DNA of 64,000 nt, from positions 1 to 64,000 of the forward strand of contig JAKCPI010006279.1 of NCBI GenBank assembly GCA_023213315.1, read 5' to 3'. The DNA is from Euborellia annulipes. Its lineage: Eukaryota; Arthropoda; Insecta; Dermaptera; Anisolabididae. Below, piece after piece: positions 31,196-41,885 of this stretch. The notes under the pieces are model-generated. The model was not told the origin of the DNA. It searched no databases and worked only from the letters and a program-made list of their open reading frames with translations. The position numbers were made by a program, and so were the translations under genes. Position 1 is the first letter of the stretch. Every line of letters starts with the position of its first letter.

Positions 31196-32568
31196 TTTTT
31201 ATTGTGAGACCAATTTTTGTTTTTAAACTATTTCCTTTCAAAAATAAAACACGAATAGTTTTACATCATGATTTACCTTTAATTGAAAGCCATTTTATTT
31301 GATATTTTTGTCATATATATTGCATATTATAATACTTTTAACGCATATTATTTAAGGGTTTTTAATGCATAAAAATCCGGATTTTACTTATAAATAATAA
31401 ATTTCGGTATTTAGAAGATATTTACTTATTCCTGCCTCCAAATATCTTCTTACCTCTAAAAATTTTTTCCCCGAAAAGGAGACTAGAGAGCTATTTGAGC
31501 GACAAATGAGCGACAAAGGTGAAAAAGTTTTTGTTTTGCATTTTTTTTAAATTTAATAAACTGAAAATTTAGATAGGGGCTTTGCAACCTTTTTCCCCAA
31601 AACGTTCATAATCAATCATCAAATAATACGTCTACTAGCTGGGGCATCCACCTTCAGCGAACTTCGTGAGAAAATTGTGAATTTCTAAAAAAAAAATTTA
31701 AGCCCCTTGAACCACCACCGAAAAATTATCTACCTACAAACAGACAGACAGCTTGTTTACAATATAAAAGAAGAAAATAATTCCTAATTGGTATTTTTTT
31801 ATTCTACACGTGTGGGTGGTTTTTTATTTAAATAAAAGCTTTGACAATTCTTACTAAAATTTTATGCAATGGACATTTTCTGAATATTTGGATATATAAA
31901 CAAAAACAAAGGGAGTGGGTTCAATTTATTTACAAACGTCTCCCCCCCGCCCCCCTTCTCCCACCCACAAACCTGCGCCGGACAGCGAGTTGTCATTTAA
32001 ATAAAACAGGCAAACGCTCGAAATAAATAAATACACATGAATAATTCCTACTCTTACTTTCACAAAGAAAGCTATTATCGAATTATTGTTTACAAATAAA
32101 TATATCAATATAGATTATGACATTATAGAGATAATATAATCGTAAAAATATAAAAATAGGGATGGAACAGCAAGCACCCTTTTCACGTATCGTTTAATTC
32201 AATTATTTGCTAATTAAATGTTGAAAATTTCAATTTTTTTTTGTCTGTTTTTTAGAGCTCAATGACTTCTGTGGTCAGTTGTTAAATAAGATTTTTTTAA
32301 GCATTAAGGAAATGCTTTATACAATATTATACATTATTCCTTGTTTTTTTTTTTTGTTTTTTTTTATAATATTTATAATATTTAATATGCTAAAATAAAA
32401 TTTCAATTCAATTCAGTGGAGCGTTGAAACCCAGTTACCGAGATTCTATTTTAACATGTCTGGTACACCTCAAAACTAGGAGACTTAGGGCTTTGTATTA
32501 TCGCATTATTACAAATTCATTCAGAGGAATAATTGTTTTTATCAAATTTACAGCGTGTGTATTAACAA
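31196..32568. other. AT-rich sequence, no gene recognised
   Basis: Short open frames near 31841-32108 and 32424-32612 show no domain I recognise. A C-rich patch lies near 31940-31975. Confidence 0.4.
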
Positions 32569-32717
32569 TTTTTACTTTCTCTTACCTATGTATATATGTA
32601 ATATATATATAGAGAGAAAGTATTGGATTCATGTCAAAAATTCGATGTCGAGATTTTGATGGATCTTCACGTTTTGAGGTCCCCTGAATCCAAAAAACTG
32701 GTTTTCGCGACATGGTC

Positions 32718-32789
<72 letters not shown>

Positions 32790-33292
32790 GGTGGGTGTGT
32801 GTTCAATTTTAAGCATGAAGGAATTGAGCTAGGAGGTTGAAATTTTATAATTAAGTTAAACACCCCCCGGGACCGGAAAAATAAGCTTTTAATCGAAATC
32901 GGCCAAAGAGTACTAGTACTTTACTGATGTACTTTTTCAGTTTTTTTCGATTTTCTCAAAATTTGCTCCAACGATTTTTTTTAAAATTCAAAAATCAATT
33001 ATTTTTTTAGATGCTCTTTCAAATGTATATTCTCATTTTGCGATTGAAATCTTCTGAAGACCACTTTACTCTTGTATTTCATAGGGAAGATAGGAGAAAT
33101 GGTTGCCATGGTAACAAAATATAAATATTTTCCCATACTTATAAATTTTACATCTGAATTCATGTTCCATACTGTCGGGAACTAAATACATGTCGACACA
33201 AAAAATCTGGTGTGACAAGCACAGAACACAACTTTCGATTACCGAAGGTAAGAGAAAGTTGTGTGCTGTGCGCCAGTCACACCAGATTTTTT
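32569..33292 (-). repeat. HPR repeat, full length, long (TG)n
   Basis: Full reverse unit with the terminal hairpin at 32569-32620, a (TG)n tract expanded to about 80 bp at 32721-32803, AGTACTAGTACTTTACTGAT, X-box-like GTTGCCATGGTAAC at 33102-33115, ATGTCGACACAAAAAATCTG, and the 5' hairpin to 33292. The expanded repeat replaces the CAGA tract of other copies. Confidence 0.93.
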
Positions 33293-33597
33293 ATTTAGAT
33301 ATCTGAGACCTTTTAAACACCTTCCTATTTTTGTAAATTAAGCCAATTAAATTTAGAAAAACTTTCATCACTAAAGGCGGGATGTTAACCCCTGCTTTAT
33401 TGAAAGAAGCGAGACCTATATCTCTATAGTACGCCCCCGAAGCTGTATTATCCTTAATCGGTCATAGGAAAATACTGGCAATAATCGATCTAATTGAAAT
33501 GGTATAAAGTGCAAAAGACAAAAATTAAAATTTCAGATTAGGTATAACTATTAATATCTGAATTTTAACTTTAGTAAAATTTTTATTAACCCATTTC

Positions 33598-34658
33598 AAA
33601 AAAAATCTGGTGTGACTGACCACGCGATTTTTTTGTGTAGAGATATATTTAGTTTCCAAATGCACCTTAGTTTCAAACTTTAGTTTTAAAAAGTTGACTG
33701 CTTGAAATCATTTTTTTTTTTTTTTTTTTTCAAAATTGTAATCTCATGTTTGGATATTTTTTTACATATAGAGCAGTGTTTCCCAACCTTTTGAAGTCCA
33801 CGGCACCCCAAAGGTGCTTTGGGAATAACATTACACACTTAGGGCACCCTTCCTTTTTTTCCGCACTCCGGAAAATTTTTGCGGAGTTTACGTTAAAATC
33901 ATTTGACCTTTTTTTTGCTAAACTTTATTTTTTCCGCCTCTTTATTTATTTATTTATTTTTTTTTTGTTTTATCTAAATATCTCGCGGCACCCCTTAGCC
34001 ATTCTCGCGGCATTCTTGCGTGCCGGGGCACACCGATTGGGAATCACTGATATAGAGAATTCCAAATAAATAGAAAATTTCATAAGAATTGGAAAAATTT
34101 TTTTTTAAATGTGTTAAAAGTTCCAAAGGGCACCCCCTTTTGAATCGAAATTAACATGCAAATTCCCCAAATGGGGATTTAACATTGGCTCTAGAAAGAG
34201 CCGGAAAATGAATTTGAAAAATCTGAAATACATCAGTAAAGTGTACTTCAAACATTTTTCAGGTCAAAATATAATATACATTTTAAAGAGGATCTAAAAA
34301 ATAATTGATTTGTGAATTTTAATCAAAATCAAGAGCGAATTTTGAGAAAATCGAAAAAAAAAAACTGAAAAAGAGCATCAGTCAAGTACTAGTACTCTTT
34401 GGCCGATTTTGATCAAAAGCTTATTTTCACGCTCTAGGTGGGTGTCTATCTTAAATATAAAATTTCAATCCGGTACCTCAATTCCTTCATGCTTAAAATC
34501 GTTACACACAGAAAGACAGTCCAATTTGTGGGACCCAGTTTTTTGGACTCAGTGGAACTCACAACGTGAATATCCATCAAAATCTCAACATCGAATTTTT
34601 AACATGATCGCAATACTTTCTATACCGGTATATTACATATATAGGTAAGAGAAAGTAA
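33598..34658 (+). repeat. HPR repeat, split by a hAT MITE
   Basis: The left part has a shortened 5' hairpin (33600-33635), GTAGAGATATATTTAG and diverged sequence. After the MITE at 33774-34049 the unit continues with AATTTGAAAAATCTGAAAT, CATTTTAAAGAGGATCTAAA, AAGTACTAGTACTC, AAAATCGTTACACACAGAAA and a terminal hairpin ending TAAGAGAAAGTAAT. It could be one divergent long unit or two fused pieces. Confidence 0.75.
33774..34049. mobile_element. hAT-type MITE, CAGTGTTTCCCAACC family
   Basis: The ends are CAGTGTTTCCCAACC and GATTGGGAATCACTG. The 8-bp duplication ATATAGAG is exact at 33766-33773 and 34050-34057. Subterminal CGGCACCCC blocks occur on both sides. Open frames crossing it are not genes. 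Confidence 0.92.
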
Positions 34659-35039
34659 TACAAGGGCAGCTAAAGTTAGAAAAATACTATTTTGTTTTTT
34701 AAAGGTTTGATAGATTACTTTTTTTCCTCTTTTCCCAAGAGATGAAAACTATTTTTTCCAGTTAAAAAAAATAAATAAATTTGATGATAAGACTTAAATA
34801 CACTCTTTTTTTTGCACTGATTAAATTAAAGAAGGCATAAAAGTGGAAGATAAAATAAAGATAAGAAAAATTTATTTGATTATGATAAATTCAATTTCAA
34901 CTTCAAACAAATGGGTTAGTTATTTTTTTATTATAAATAGAGAATCTATTTGATTAAAAAAAAGCCACCAAAGTAGAGTGCAATTCATACTGCATTTATT
35001 CATTGTACAAAATAAAGGGGAGGGGGGAGGGGATTAAAT

Positions 35040-35200
35040 ACATCAAGTATGAAAAGAAAAGGTCATTTTGCTCGAATCCTCGCCTAGGTTGTGAATGATC
35101 ATCCGGATGCAAAGTCCGGTCATGTGACCGTCGGCGGCCAATCATTTTTTTATGGTGAAGCGACGACATTCAGACGAGAGACCCAAGGACTTTGGCATTA
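35040..35200. promoter_or_regulatory. GC-richer repeat-free patch
   Basis: Contains GTCATGTGACCGTCGGCGG, a CCAAT box followed by TTTTTTATGG, and CGACGACATTCAGACG. No repeat match and no exon. It is a candidate regulatory element by composition alone. Confidence 0.3.
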
Positions 35201-35369
35201 AAAAAATTATTAAACAAAAAATGAATATGTCAACTTTAAAGTGCAGGAGACAGTCTGGTATTAAGTATAAAAAAAAACAAGCATTTTTTTAGATTGCATA
35301 TATTCGTTTTAATGAACGAAACGAATGAGTTTTGGATAAGCCTCACGATTTAATTACTTTAAATGAATA

Positions 35370-35586
35370 TTTGGTGTAGGGGTTAGCGTGCTGGCCTTGT
35401 ATACCAAGGGTCGCAGGTTCGGATCCCAGGTCATCCGATGATTTTATTTAAGCCAGTTGGATACCAAATGACTTAAATAAGAATGTCTGGACCCCCAATA
35501 GATATATTAATCAATAACGGTTATCGTAAAAGTCTTATATGGCCTAAGTTGCCGAAAAGACTGTATGTGTGACTGTAAAAAAAAAA
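35370..35586 (+). repeat. tRNA-derived SINE, family A
   Basis: Head TTGGTGTAGGGGTTAGCGTG, B box GCAGGTTCGGATCC, GCCAGTTGG/CCAAATGAC body, tail GGCCTAAGTTGCCGAAAAGA and an A run. The first few bases of the head are missing. Confidence 0.88.
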
Positions 35587-35689
35587 CGAACTATAAAAAT
35601 TTCAACTTCATTTTCAAGTAGAGTTGTTAAAAAAAAATCACTTTTTTAGATTTTGATCGGGACACTGGTCAAAAATGGTTAAAACCGTC

Positions 35690-35940
35690 CAAAATTGGTT
35701 TTAACTATTTTTTTTTTTTTTCAATTTTATGCTATTAATATTGATATATTTTAATTTTGTTTTGTAATTGTATTTCTATTGCTTTGATTTTGTTTTATTA
35801 TTGTATTGTTATTACTTTGATATTGTTTTACGATTGTATTGTTATTCTTATATTATTTATTGATAATTTTATATGTATATATGTATTGTGAGGGATGGCG
35901 GTGTGGCCTTACCCTGAATTAAAAAAAAAAAAAAAAAATA
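35690..35940 (+). repeat. LINE 3'-end-like sequence with A run
   Basis: Repeated TTTTGTATTGTT-type sequence, followed by GGATGGCGGTGTGGCCTTAC and an A run, resembles the 3' untranslated end after the LINE frame at 56390-56960. It is probably a 5'-truncated copy. Confidence 0.5.
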
Positions 35941-35944
35941 TTGA

Positions 35945-36470
35945 TATAAACATATGAATTATTTTTTCTTACCATACCTGATAAGTTAATATATAGAAAG
36001 TGTTGCGATAACGAGATTTTGATAGAAATACATGAGTCCAAAAAAGAGATTCCCACAAAAAGGTCTGATCCGTCTGTGTGGTAAAAAAAAAAAGCAAGCA
36101 AGAAAATAACTATGGGGAGGAAATTTTATATTTAATTTAAGATAGCAAATTTGCGAGATATGTTTGTGCCCTGGGACCCCCAAGAAAAAATCCCATCCTT
36201 TTCAAACAAGGCGCTACCTAGTTTTTTATATTTAAGTTAGGTACCCCTCGTGAGGTGTGAAAATAAGCTTTTAAATAAAATCGACCAAAGAGTACTAGTA
36301 CTTCACTAATGTACTTTTTCTTATTCTTATGTGTTATCGTAACCTAAATACATCCCGACACCAAAAAATCTGGTGTGATAAGCACTAAACACAACTTTCA
36401 ATCAGCGAATATAAGAGAAAGTTGTGTGTTGCGCGGCCAACCACAGCAAATTTTTTTGTGTCAGGATATA
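35945..36470 (-). repeat. HPR repeat, diverged, with small insertion
   Basis: Contains a decayed terminal hairpin (TTTTTTCTTACCATACC to TATAGAAAGTG), AGATTTTGATAGAAATACATG and a short CTGTGTGG tract. A fragment at 36137-36180 resembles one arm of the foldback at 38357. AGTACTAGTACTTCACTAAT and the 5' hairpin (36360-36455) follow. The hairpin is flanked on both sides by GACAC/GTGTC blocks. Confidence 0.8.
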
Positions 36471-36479
36471 CGTAGGACT

Positions 36480-37589
36480 ATTAAAAAAAAAAAAATTTCT
36501 TAAAAAACCACATGAAATATGTTTCTGTTTTTTTTTTTTTTTTTTTTTGTTATTAAAAATGTATTAATCTACTATTAATAAAAGAATAGGTTTCAATAAC
36601 ATCCCCTCCCCCACACAGTATTATTAAACTATGTGATGGCCACATCATCACCAATTATCATAATTTTTCCACCTATCTGATTTCTCAACGTTATCCATCA
36701 ACTCGCTCGTTAATTCTCGTTGTTATTGTTTTTTTTTTTTTTTTTTTTTTTTTTGTAAGTGATGATCCTGATTACGATAAATTGAGCTATTAGATAGAGT
36801 CAGAAAGGAAAGAAAAAAAAAAAATCTTATGAAAAATTTGAGAACTTCGTTGAATAGGCCAGTATAATTTTATTTTTTTATTTATTTGCCATTTAGCATT
36901 GAAAAAAAGGATATAAACAATTTTGTTGAATTACAAAAGAAACAATTTGCATGTTATTAAAAAAAAAAGGGATGATCTCTCTCTTCTCCCCTATTAAAAA
37001 ACTACAATATTGAAAATACAAATTCTATATATTTTGTTTCAATTTAAGATTATCAGCAAAGATAAATAAAATTAAGAAAATAATCTACATGTATTAATAT
37101 AAATGGCAAAAGTCCATCTGTCAGTGAGTATGTCTGTCTTTTTCCCCATATATGTACTAGCTACTACAAAAAGGAATTTTCCTTTTTCACCTATAAAGCC
37201 CGCTGAAATCGTGTAAATTTTAAATATTATGAAATTCAATAAATAAATTTATTTCTCCTTGGTGTGCAAAAATTTTGTTTGTAAGCAATCTAAACGACAA
37301 AAACATAAATTAGAATTAATTTAGATCTGTCAACTGTGTTTATGCGATTTGCTCCTGGGAAGCTCTGGAAAAGTTATTTGCTAGTTGGGTTGCCTATCTA
37401 CAAGGTAAACCATGGAATAATGTCTAAATTAGGTAATAAGAGCGATCAAAAGATAGAGGGTGTTCAATTTGAAGTCTTCCGCTAGGTAGGTCTATATTAC
37501 GGTTCCTATTAATAATTTAGTTAATTCCTAAAAAAAAAAAAAAAAACATATTTTGGCAATTAGAAAAAAATTTTTTTTTTTTAAATTTC
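36480..37589. other. AT-rich sequence with long T runs, no gene seen
   Basis: T runs lie at about 36526-36548 and 36729-36754. No repeat family or coding segment is recognised in the rest. Confidence 0.45.
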
Positions 37590-37758
37590 ATTTAAGATCG
37601 TTATCGGCAGCGAAGGCCATTTAGAACCCGTCTCTATTTATTTCACCTGGATTGGTAGCCAATCCAAATGAAATAAATTGTCGCATGAAACAGGATACGA
37701 ACCCGCGACCCTTGGTTTTATGCCAGCACGCTAACCACTACACCAAGGGCCGAGGGCA
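37590..37758 (-). repeat. SINE with A-type head and B-type body
   Basis: On the minus strand the head reads CTTGGTGTAGTGGTTAGCGT with B box GCGGGTTCGTATCC, as in family A. The body, AATTTATTTCATTTGGATTG then GAAATAAATAGAGACGGG, and the tail GGCCTTCGCTGCCGATAACG are of family B. It is a head/body chimera relative to the other copies. Confidence 0.82.
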
Positions 37759-38217
37759 GAAAAAAAGTTAATAGACAACATTTTATACAATAATAAATTA
37801 ATTAATTTTCTCTTCCCTTTTTACTAATAGGCCCTAATGTAAGCAAAAATTCCTCGAAGTTTTTTTTTTATTCCATGAACTGCTTAAGAAAATTGAACCC
37901 TTAGTTATATAAAAACTTATCTAGAAATATTTGTATATTTCAAAATAATTGTTCAATTAATATTCTAATTTTTGGGTAAAGAAAAAAAATAGGTCACCCA
38001 TTGATCAGTCAATAGAATTTTAAAAAAAATAGGCCTGATGCTGAATCTGACATACAGCAGATTAAAAAAGTTTATAAAATTAGCGACCATGTTATTTAGA
38101 GAGCAAGGAAATGTAATCAATCTAATTTTGATATTAAGAGAAATATTTACAAATTCACCCCTGCGATAGAAGAAGCACTGTTAGCATAACCCAAAAATCA
38201 ACAAATTCAGCAAGTTT

Positions 38218-38290
38218 TTTTTTTTTTTTTAAGTCTTTTGGCATCCGAGGCCTTCTAATAAGTTATATTTATTTATTAACTAGGTAGAGC
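38218..38290 (-). repeat. SINE B tail fragment, weak
   Basis: TTTAAGTCTTTTGGCATCCG and GAGGCCTTC match the shared tail in reverse. The rest has decayed. Confidence 0.45.
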
Positions 38291-38356
38291 TTTTTTTGAA
38301 AAGAGATGAAATTTTTTTCAAACAACGCTCAAAAAGACTGTAAATAAGCCAGTCAA

Positions 38357-38503
38357 TATATCGTTTAAGATAACAAATTTGCGAGATAAGTTCGTGTTTG
38401 ATTGGGCAAAAATTGCGCCCCTGGTTCGACTCCAGGGGGCGCGATTTTTACCCAATCAAACACGAACTAATCTCGCAAATTTGTTATCTTAAACGATATA
38501 TTT
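38357..38503. repeat. Near-perfect foldback with 7-nt loop
   Basis: The arms, ATATCGTTTAAGATAACAAA to GGGCAAAAATTGCGCCCCTGG and inverse, are about 67 bp each. They close on a TTCGACT loop (38425-38431). Only a few mismatches are visible. Confidence 0.85.
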
Positions 38504-40029
38504 ATTTACTCTCAAATGATTTAGGAATATTTATTTATTCCAACTCTATCGCATAAATTTAGAGGTACTAGTAAACTTCTCAAAGACAAAAAACTGCAAG
38601 GTTTGTTATTTATTCCCTTCAAAATAATAAAAGAAAGAAAAAAATACAAGGATACTCGCCAGAAGAACGTACTTATATTTTTTACTCATTGGACCATGGA
38701 AATCATGAAGTATTAAAGTAAAAGAAAAAAAGAAAATGAATGAAAAGATTTGTCATCAAATGACAAAATGACTTTTTGTTTCGATGGCAAATTTCCAGGA
38801 AGAGCAGAATATCCCACCAATTAATGAATCAAAAAGCGAATTGCAACCTGAGAAATTATTTTGTATAGATCTATATTTTATATATCATATTACAGATCAT
38901 TATTTACAGTAAATAATATCCGTCGAACTAAAATATTAAACTTATATACGAATATAACTTAAAGTGAAAGAGATTGTCAACATTAAATATATTGGTATAT
39001 ATCAATACCTTACTTAGCTAGTAATTTTACATTGATAAAATTTAAATTTTTTAAGCTTATAAATACATAACATCTTCCCATGCATGGGAAAATTCAAAAA
39101 AACCAAGGAGGTTTAAAAAACTTTTCCGGCATTGAGGGTCTAATCTAAAGACTGAAAATAATTTCCTTATTTATTTAAGAATCTATCTTGTTTTTTTGTA
39201 TAAAGAATTAATATCAACATAATAGTTAGAAATTATGTAAAAAAATAAAATAAAATACACAAGGAAATAACGATGAAAAATTTCAAAAAAGAAAGTTAAA
39301 ATGAATTATTGTAGAATCAATAAATCAGTAATAAAAATTTTAGATAAATATTCACATACAATACTTACTATTAAAATATAAAATTTAAATAAGTTATTTA
39401 GTGAGATCAAAGATATTTTGACTCAACAAAAATATTTTTTTATTCATTGATATTTTCAAAATTATATCTGGAATTCAAAAATGATTCCGTTTTGAGAATA
39501 AGATTTTTATAAAAGTTGGTTCAAACTCAACCCCCGTTCAATTGAGGATCAACGTTTTTTTAACAAAAATATTGCAATAAATCTGCTTTAAATTTCAATT
39601 CAATTCATTTAGGAAAAAATGCTCACATGAGACAATTAAAAATAAATTACGCAAGCTGGGGAATATCAAAAGATAATTTAAAAGAAGAAACAAATATTTG
39701 TAATAGGGCATCTTCTATTCTGACAAAATATTTAAAAAAAAAATAATAATAATTGATTTCTTTTGATAAGAAATTATCGTATAAATGAAACCTATTCATT
39801 TCAAGTTGGAAATTCCATATTTTCGATTGAGTATTCGCAAGTCATTTTTTTTCTCAATGGAAATTTAAGAAGGGAAATGAATCAGAGAGTGAAACTAACA
39901 AATCTTGTGTATTGGTCCGAATGATTTAATTAAATATTTGGATATTTTTTCTTTTGTAAATTCAGAAAACAGTCAATATTAAAAATGGATGAGAAAAACG
40001 TGAAATGGCAATGGCGGATGGAGCAGGTA
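38504..40029. other. AT-rich sequence, no gene seen
   Basis: No repeat family in this list and no coding segment is recognised across these 1.5 kb. Confidence 0.45.
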
Positions 40030-40350
40030 GCAAAGTGTGAAGTTTTTACGATATTATAACTCTTAATTTGATAGATTTTGGCTTTATTTTAATATTACTA
40101 TCATCATTCCATTTAGAGAGCATGAAATGACAAAGCATTTGTTCGTTTGTTGTGTATTTAATATACAAATAATATTTGATTATAATATATCAAATAATAT
40201 TTGTTTATTAAATACAGAACTAAAAGATAACGCTGAAATTTTCACTCAATGCTTTATCATTTGAGTTTATACACTCTAAATAGAGTGATGTTGGTATCAG
40301 TATAGCCGAAACTTCTCAGTTTTAATATCGTAAAAGCTTCTCACTGACTG
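40030..40350. repeat. Imperfect foldback, Penelope-like relic
   Basis: GTGAAGTTTTTACGATATTA (40037) recurs inverted as TAATATCGTAAAAGCTTCTC (40325). Inner blocks such as AAGCATTTG/CAATGCTTTATC and TGTATTTAATATACAAATA pair as well. GCCGAAACTTCTCAG at 40304 resembles the GCCGAAACGTC motif of the other foldbacks. Confidence 0.55.
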
Positions 40351-40439
40351 CATTGTTAAATATAATACTAGGCATTTAATAAAATGATATAATACCTAGT
40401 GATTAGATACCTATAAATAATTTTTGGAGAGTATGTACA

Positions 40440-40735
40440 TTAGGATAGTAGACAGCAGCCAGAAACTCCCAAATCTCTGGATTTATTGGACCATCATCAG
40501 ATGATAGGAAGTTGTCATATGGAAGTATCTACCCATTGGCTACTATGTAGGCAAAGATTTGGAAACTTTAAAAATAACAATTTTGCTATTTGGCAATCTC
40601 AGGACACTAGAGCCAATACAAGAATTTGTTTGACAATACCCTGTCCCTGATGAAAACCTAAAGTCGTGAGATTTGGGAATTTTATTGCTGAAGAGAATTT
40701 CTCTTGGCTGCTGCCTCCTGTAATTTACATATTTA
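40440..40735. repeat. Imperfect inverted repeat
   Basis: CAGCAGCCAGAAACTCCCAAATCTC on the left is mirrored by GAGATTTGGGAATTTTATTG and GGCTGCTGCC on the right. The right end, on the minus strand, begins CAGGAGGCAGCAGCCAAGAG, which recurs near 58317, so this is a dispersed family. Confidence 0.6.
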
Positions 40736-40940
40736 AAACCACTTCTACAAAAATCGATTTTTCGTAAAGAATCAAATCTATTTTGAAGGGACAGATCTAT
40801 TTTTTGTTTTGAAAACCCGAATACAGTAATTTGCCTGCCTTATCCACAAGAGGAAAGAGAAACGACTTGAATTTACAAACCACTGAATATAATTTTATAC
40901 ATAATGAAATTTTGATTCTAGAGGGTGAAAGAAGAATGTG

Positions 40941-41225
40941 GGCCCCAGGTGAGTACCTTGTTGGAGGAAGCGTTTTGGGGGTGGCGGTGGTGGCGGCATC
41001 TGTTCCGTCCACACGGAAGCTGGAGGTTGCATCTGCCACTGCGCCTGGTACATAGTCTGCAGCTGCTGCTGCGGCTGGTACAGATGGTGGCAAGATTGAT
41101 GGATAGATAGGTGGGTGTCGGTAGCCATCGTGATTCAGTTCACTTGTTCAAAACACCTACATGCTGCTGAGCACCCGCACACCTCGCAACTCACAGAGTA
41201 AGACCTACACGATTCCGACATTAAT
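40941..41225 (-). CDS. Candidate first coding exon, Q/P-rich N-terminus
   Basis: The minus strand has an ATG at 41128-41126 in good context (CACGATGG), with an in-frame TGA three codons upstream, so this ATG would be the true start. It encodes 57 residues opening MATDTHLSIHQSCHH, followed by a glutamine-rich stretch (QPQQQLQTMYQAQWQMQ) and a run of seven prolines before KRFLQQ. A splice donor CAAG|GTACTC follows at 40957/40956. Codons are mixed and GC-richer than the surroundings, unlike the AT-driven spurious frames elsewhere. I do not recognise the protein; Q- and P-rich N-termini are common in transcription and RNA-binding factors, which is only a hint. The rest of the gene would lie at lower coordinates, probably outside the window. 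A rival reading exists on the plus strand, where CCCCAG|GTGAGT at 40949 is a strong donor. Confidence 0.5.
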
Positions 41226-41502
41226 ATTTCAATCGGTTTTAGATTTCAATATAGATAGAGATATGTTTATGGGAATCGAGGCACAGGTAACTTATGTCTC
41301 TTTATATAATTGATTTATGTTGTTTTTGTATAATCATCTAAGAATGATCTCGGAAAATATGAGAAAAAGAGCAATTTGTATTAATAAAACGATCAGTTTT
41401 CATAGAACATTGTTTTATATATTGAAAAGTTAATTGTGATTTTCTTGCACAAAGACTCTACATCTTGAGAAATACACCTCAAATATTTATCTGCGTACTT
41501 GG

Positions 41503-41713
41503 TACAGTGAGCGCCACAATTAAGTCCCCACCTGATAGTAGAGACTTAAGCATATGGTATATCGTCAAATAATTTGAAATTTCAAAAGGTAAAATAAAAT
41601 ACCCGTAACAGATTTTACATTTTACCTTTTCGGTCATTAAAATTATTTCACTATACACCATATACTTAAGGCCAGAGCTATCAGACGGGATCTTAATTGT
41701 GGAGCTCACTGTA
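41503..41713. mobile_element. Tc1/mariner-type MITE
   Basis: Ends TACAGTGAGCGCCACAATTA and TAATTGTGGAGCTCACTGTA, with TA at both edges. The inner palindrome has CATATGGTATAT. It is a sister of 43923-44144. The open frame inside is not a gene. Confidence 0.88.
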
Positions 41714-41797
41714 CCACTTATTGAAATATTTCCTATCCCTGGCCTTTTGTAAAGTGAATTTTTGGTTATATATTTTTACATTTTGTTTTGTTTTGTT

Positions 41798-41885
41798 TAA
41801 GATCTTATTCCGAATCTAAGGCCATTCAGACCCCTATTTATTTCAAATGAATGATACCCAATTCAATTGAAATAAATTCGCATCC
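41798..41885 (-). repeat. SINE B, 3' half
   Basis: TCTTATTCCGAATCTAAGGC, then CCATTCAGACCCCTATTTAT and a decayed AAATTGAAATAAATT block. Confidence 0.65.

Noticed and set aside
32582..32863. A frame with a long His-Thr run
   Set aside because: The run is the (TG)n/(CA)n microsatellite of an HPR copy, not a protein feature.
35919..36183. Minus-strand open frames near 36 kb
   Set aside because: They translate a diverged HPR copy and an A run.
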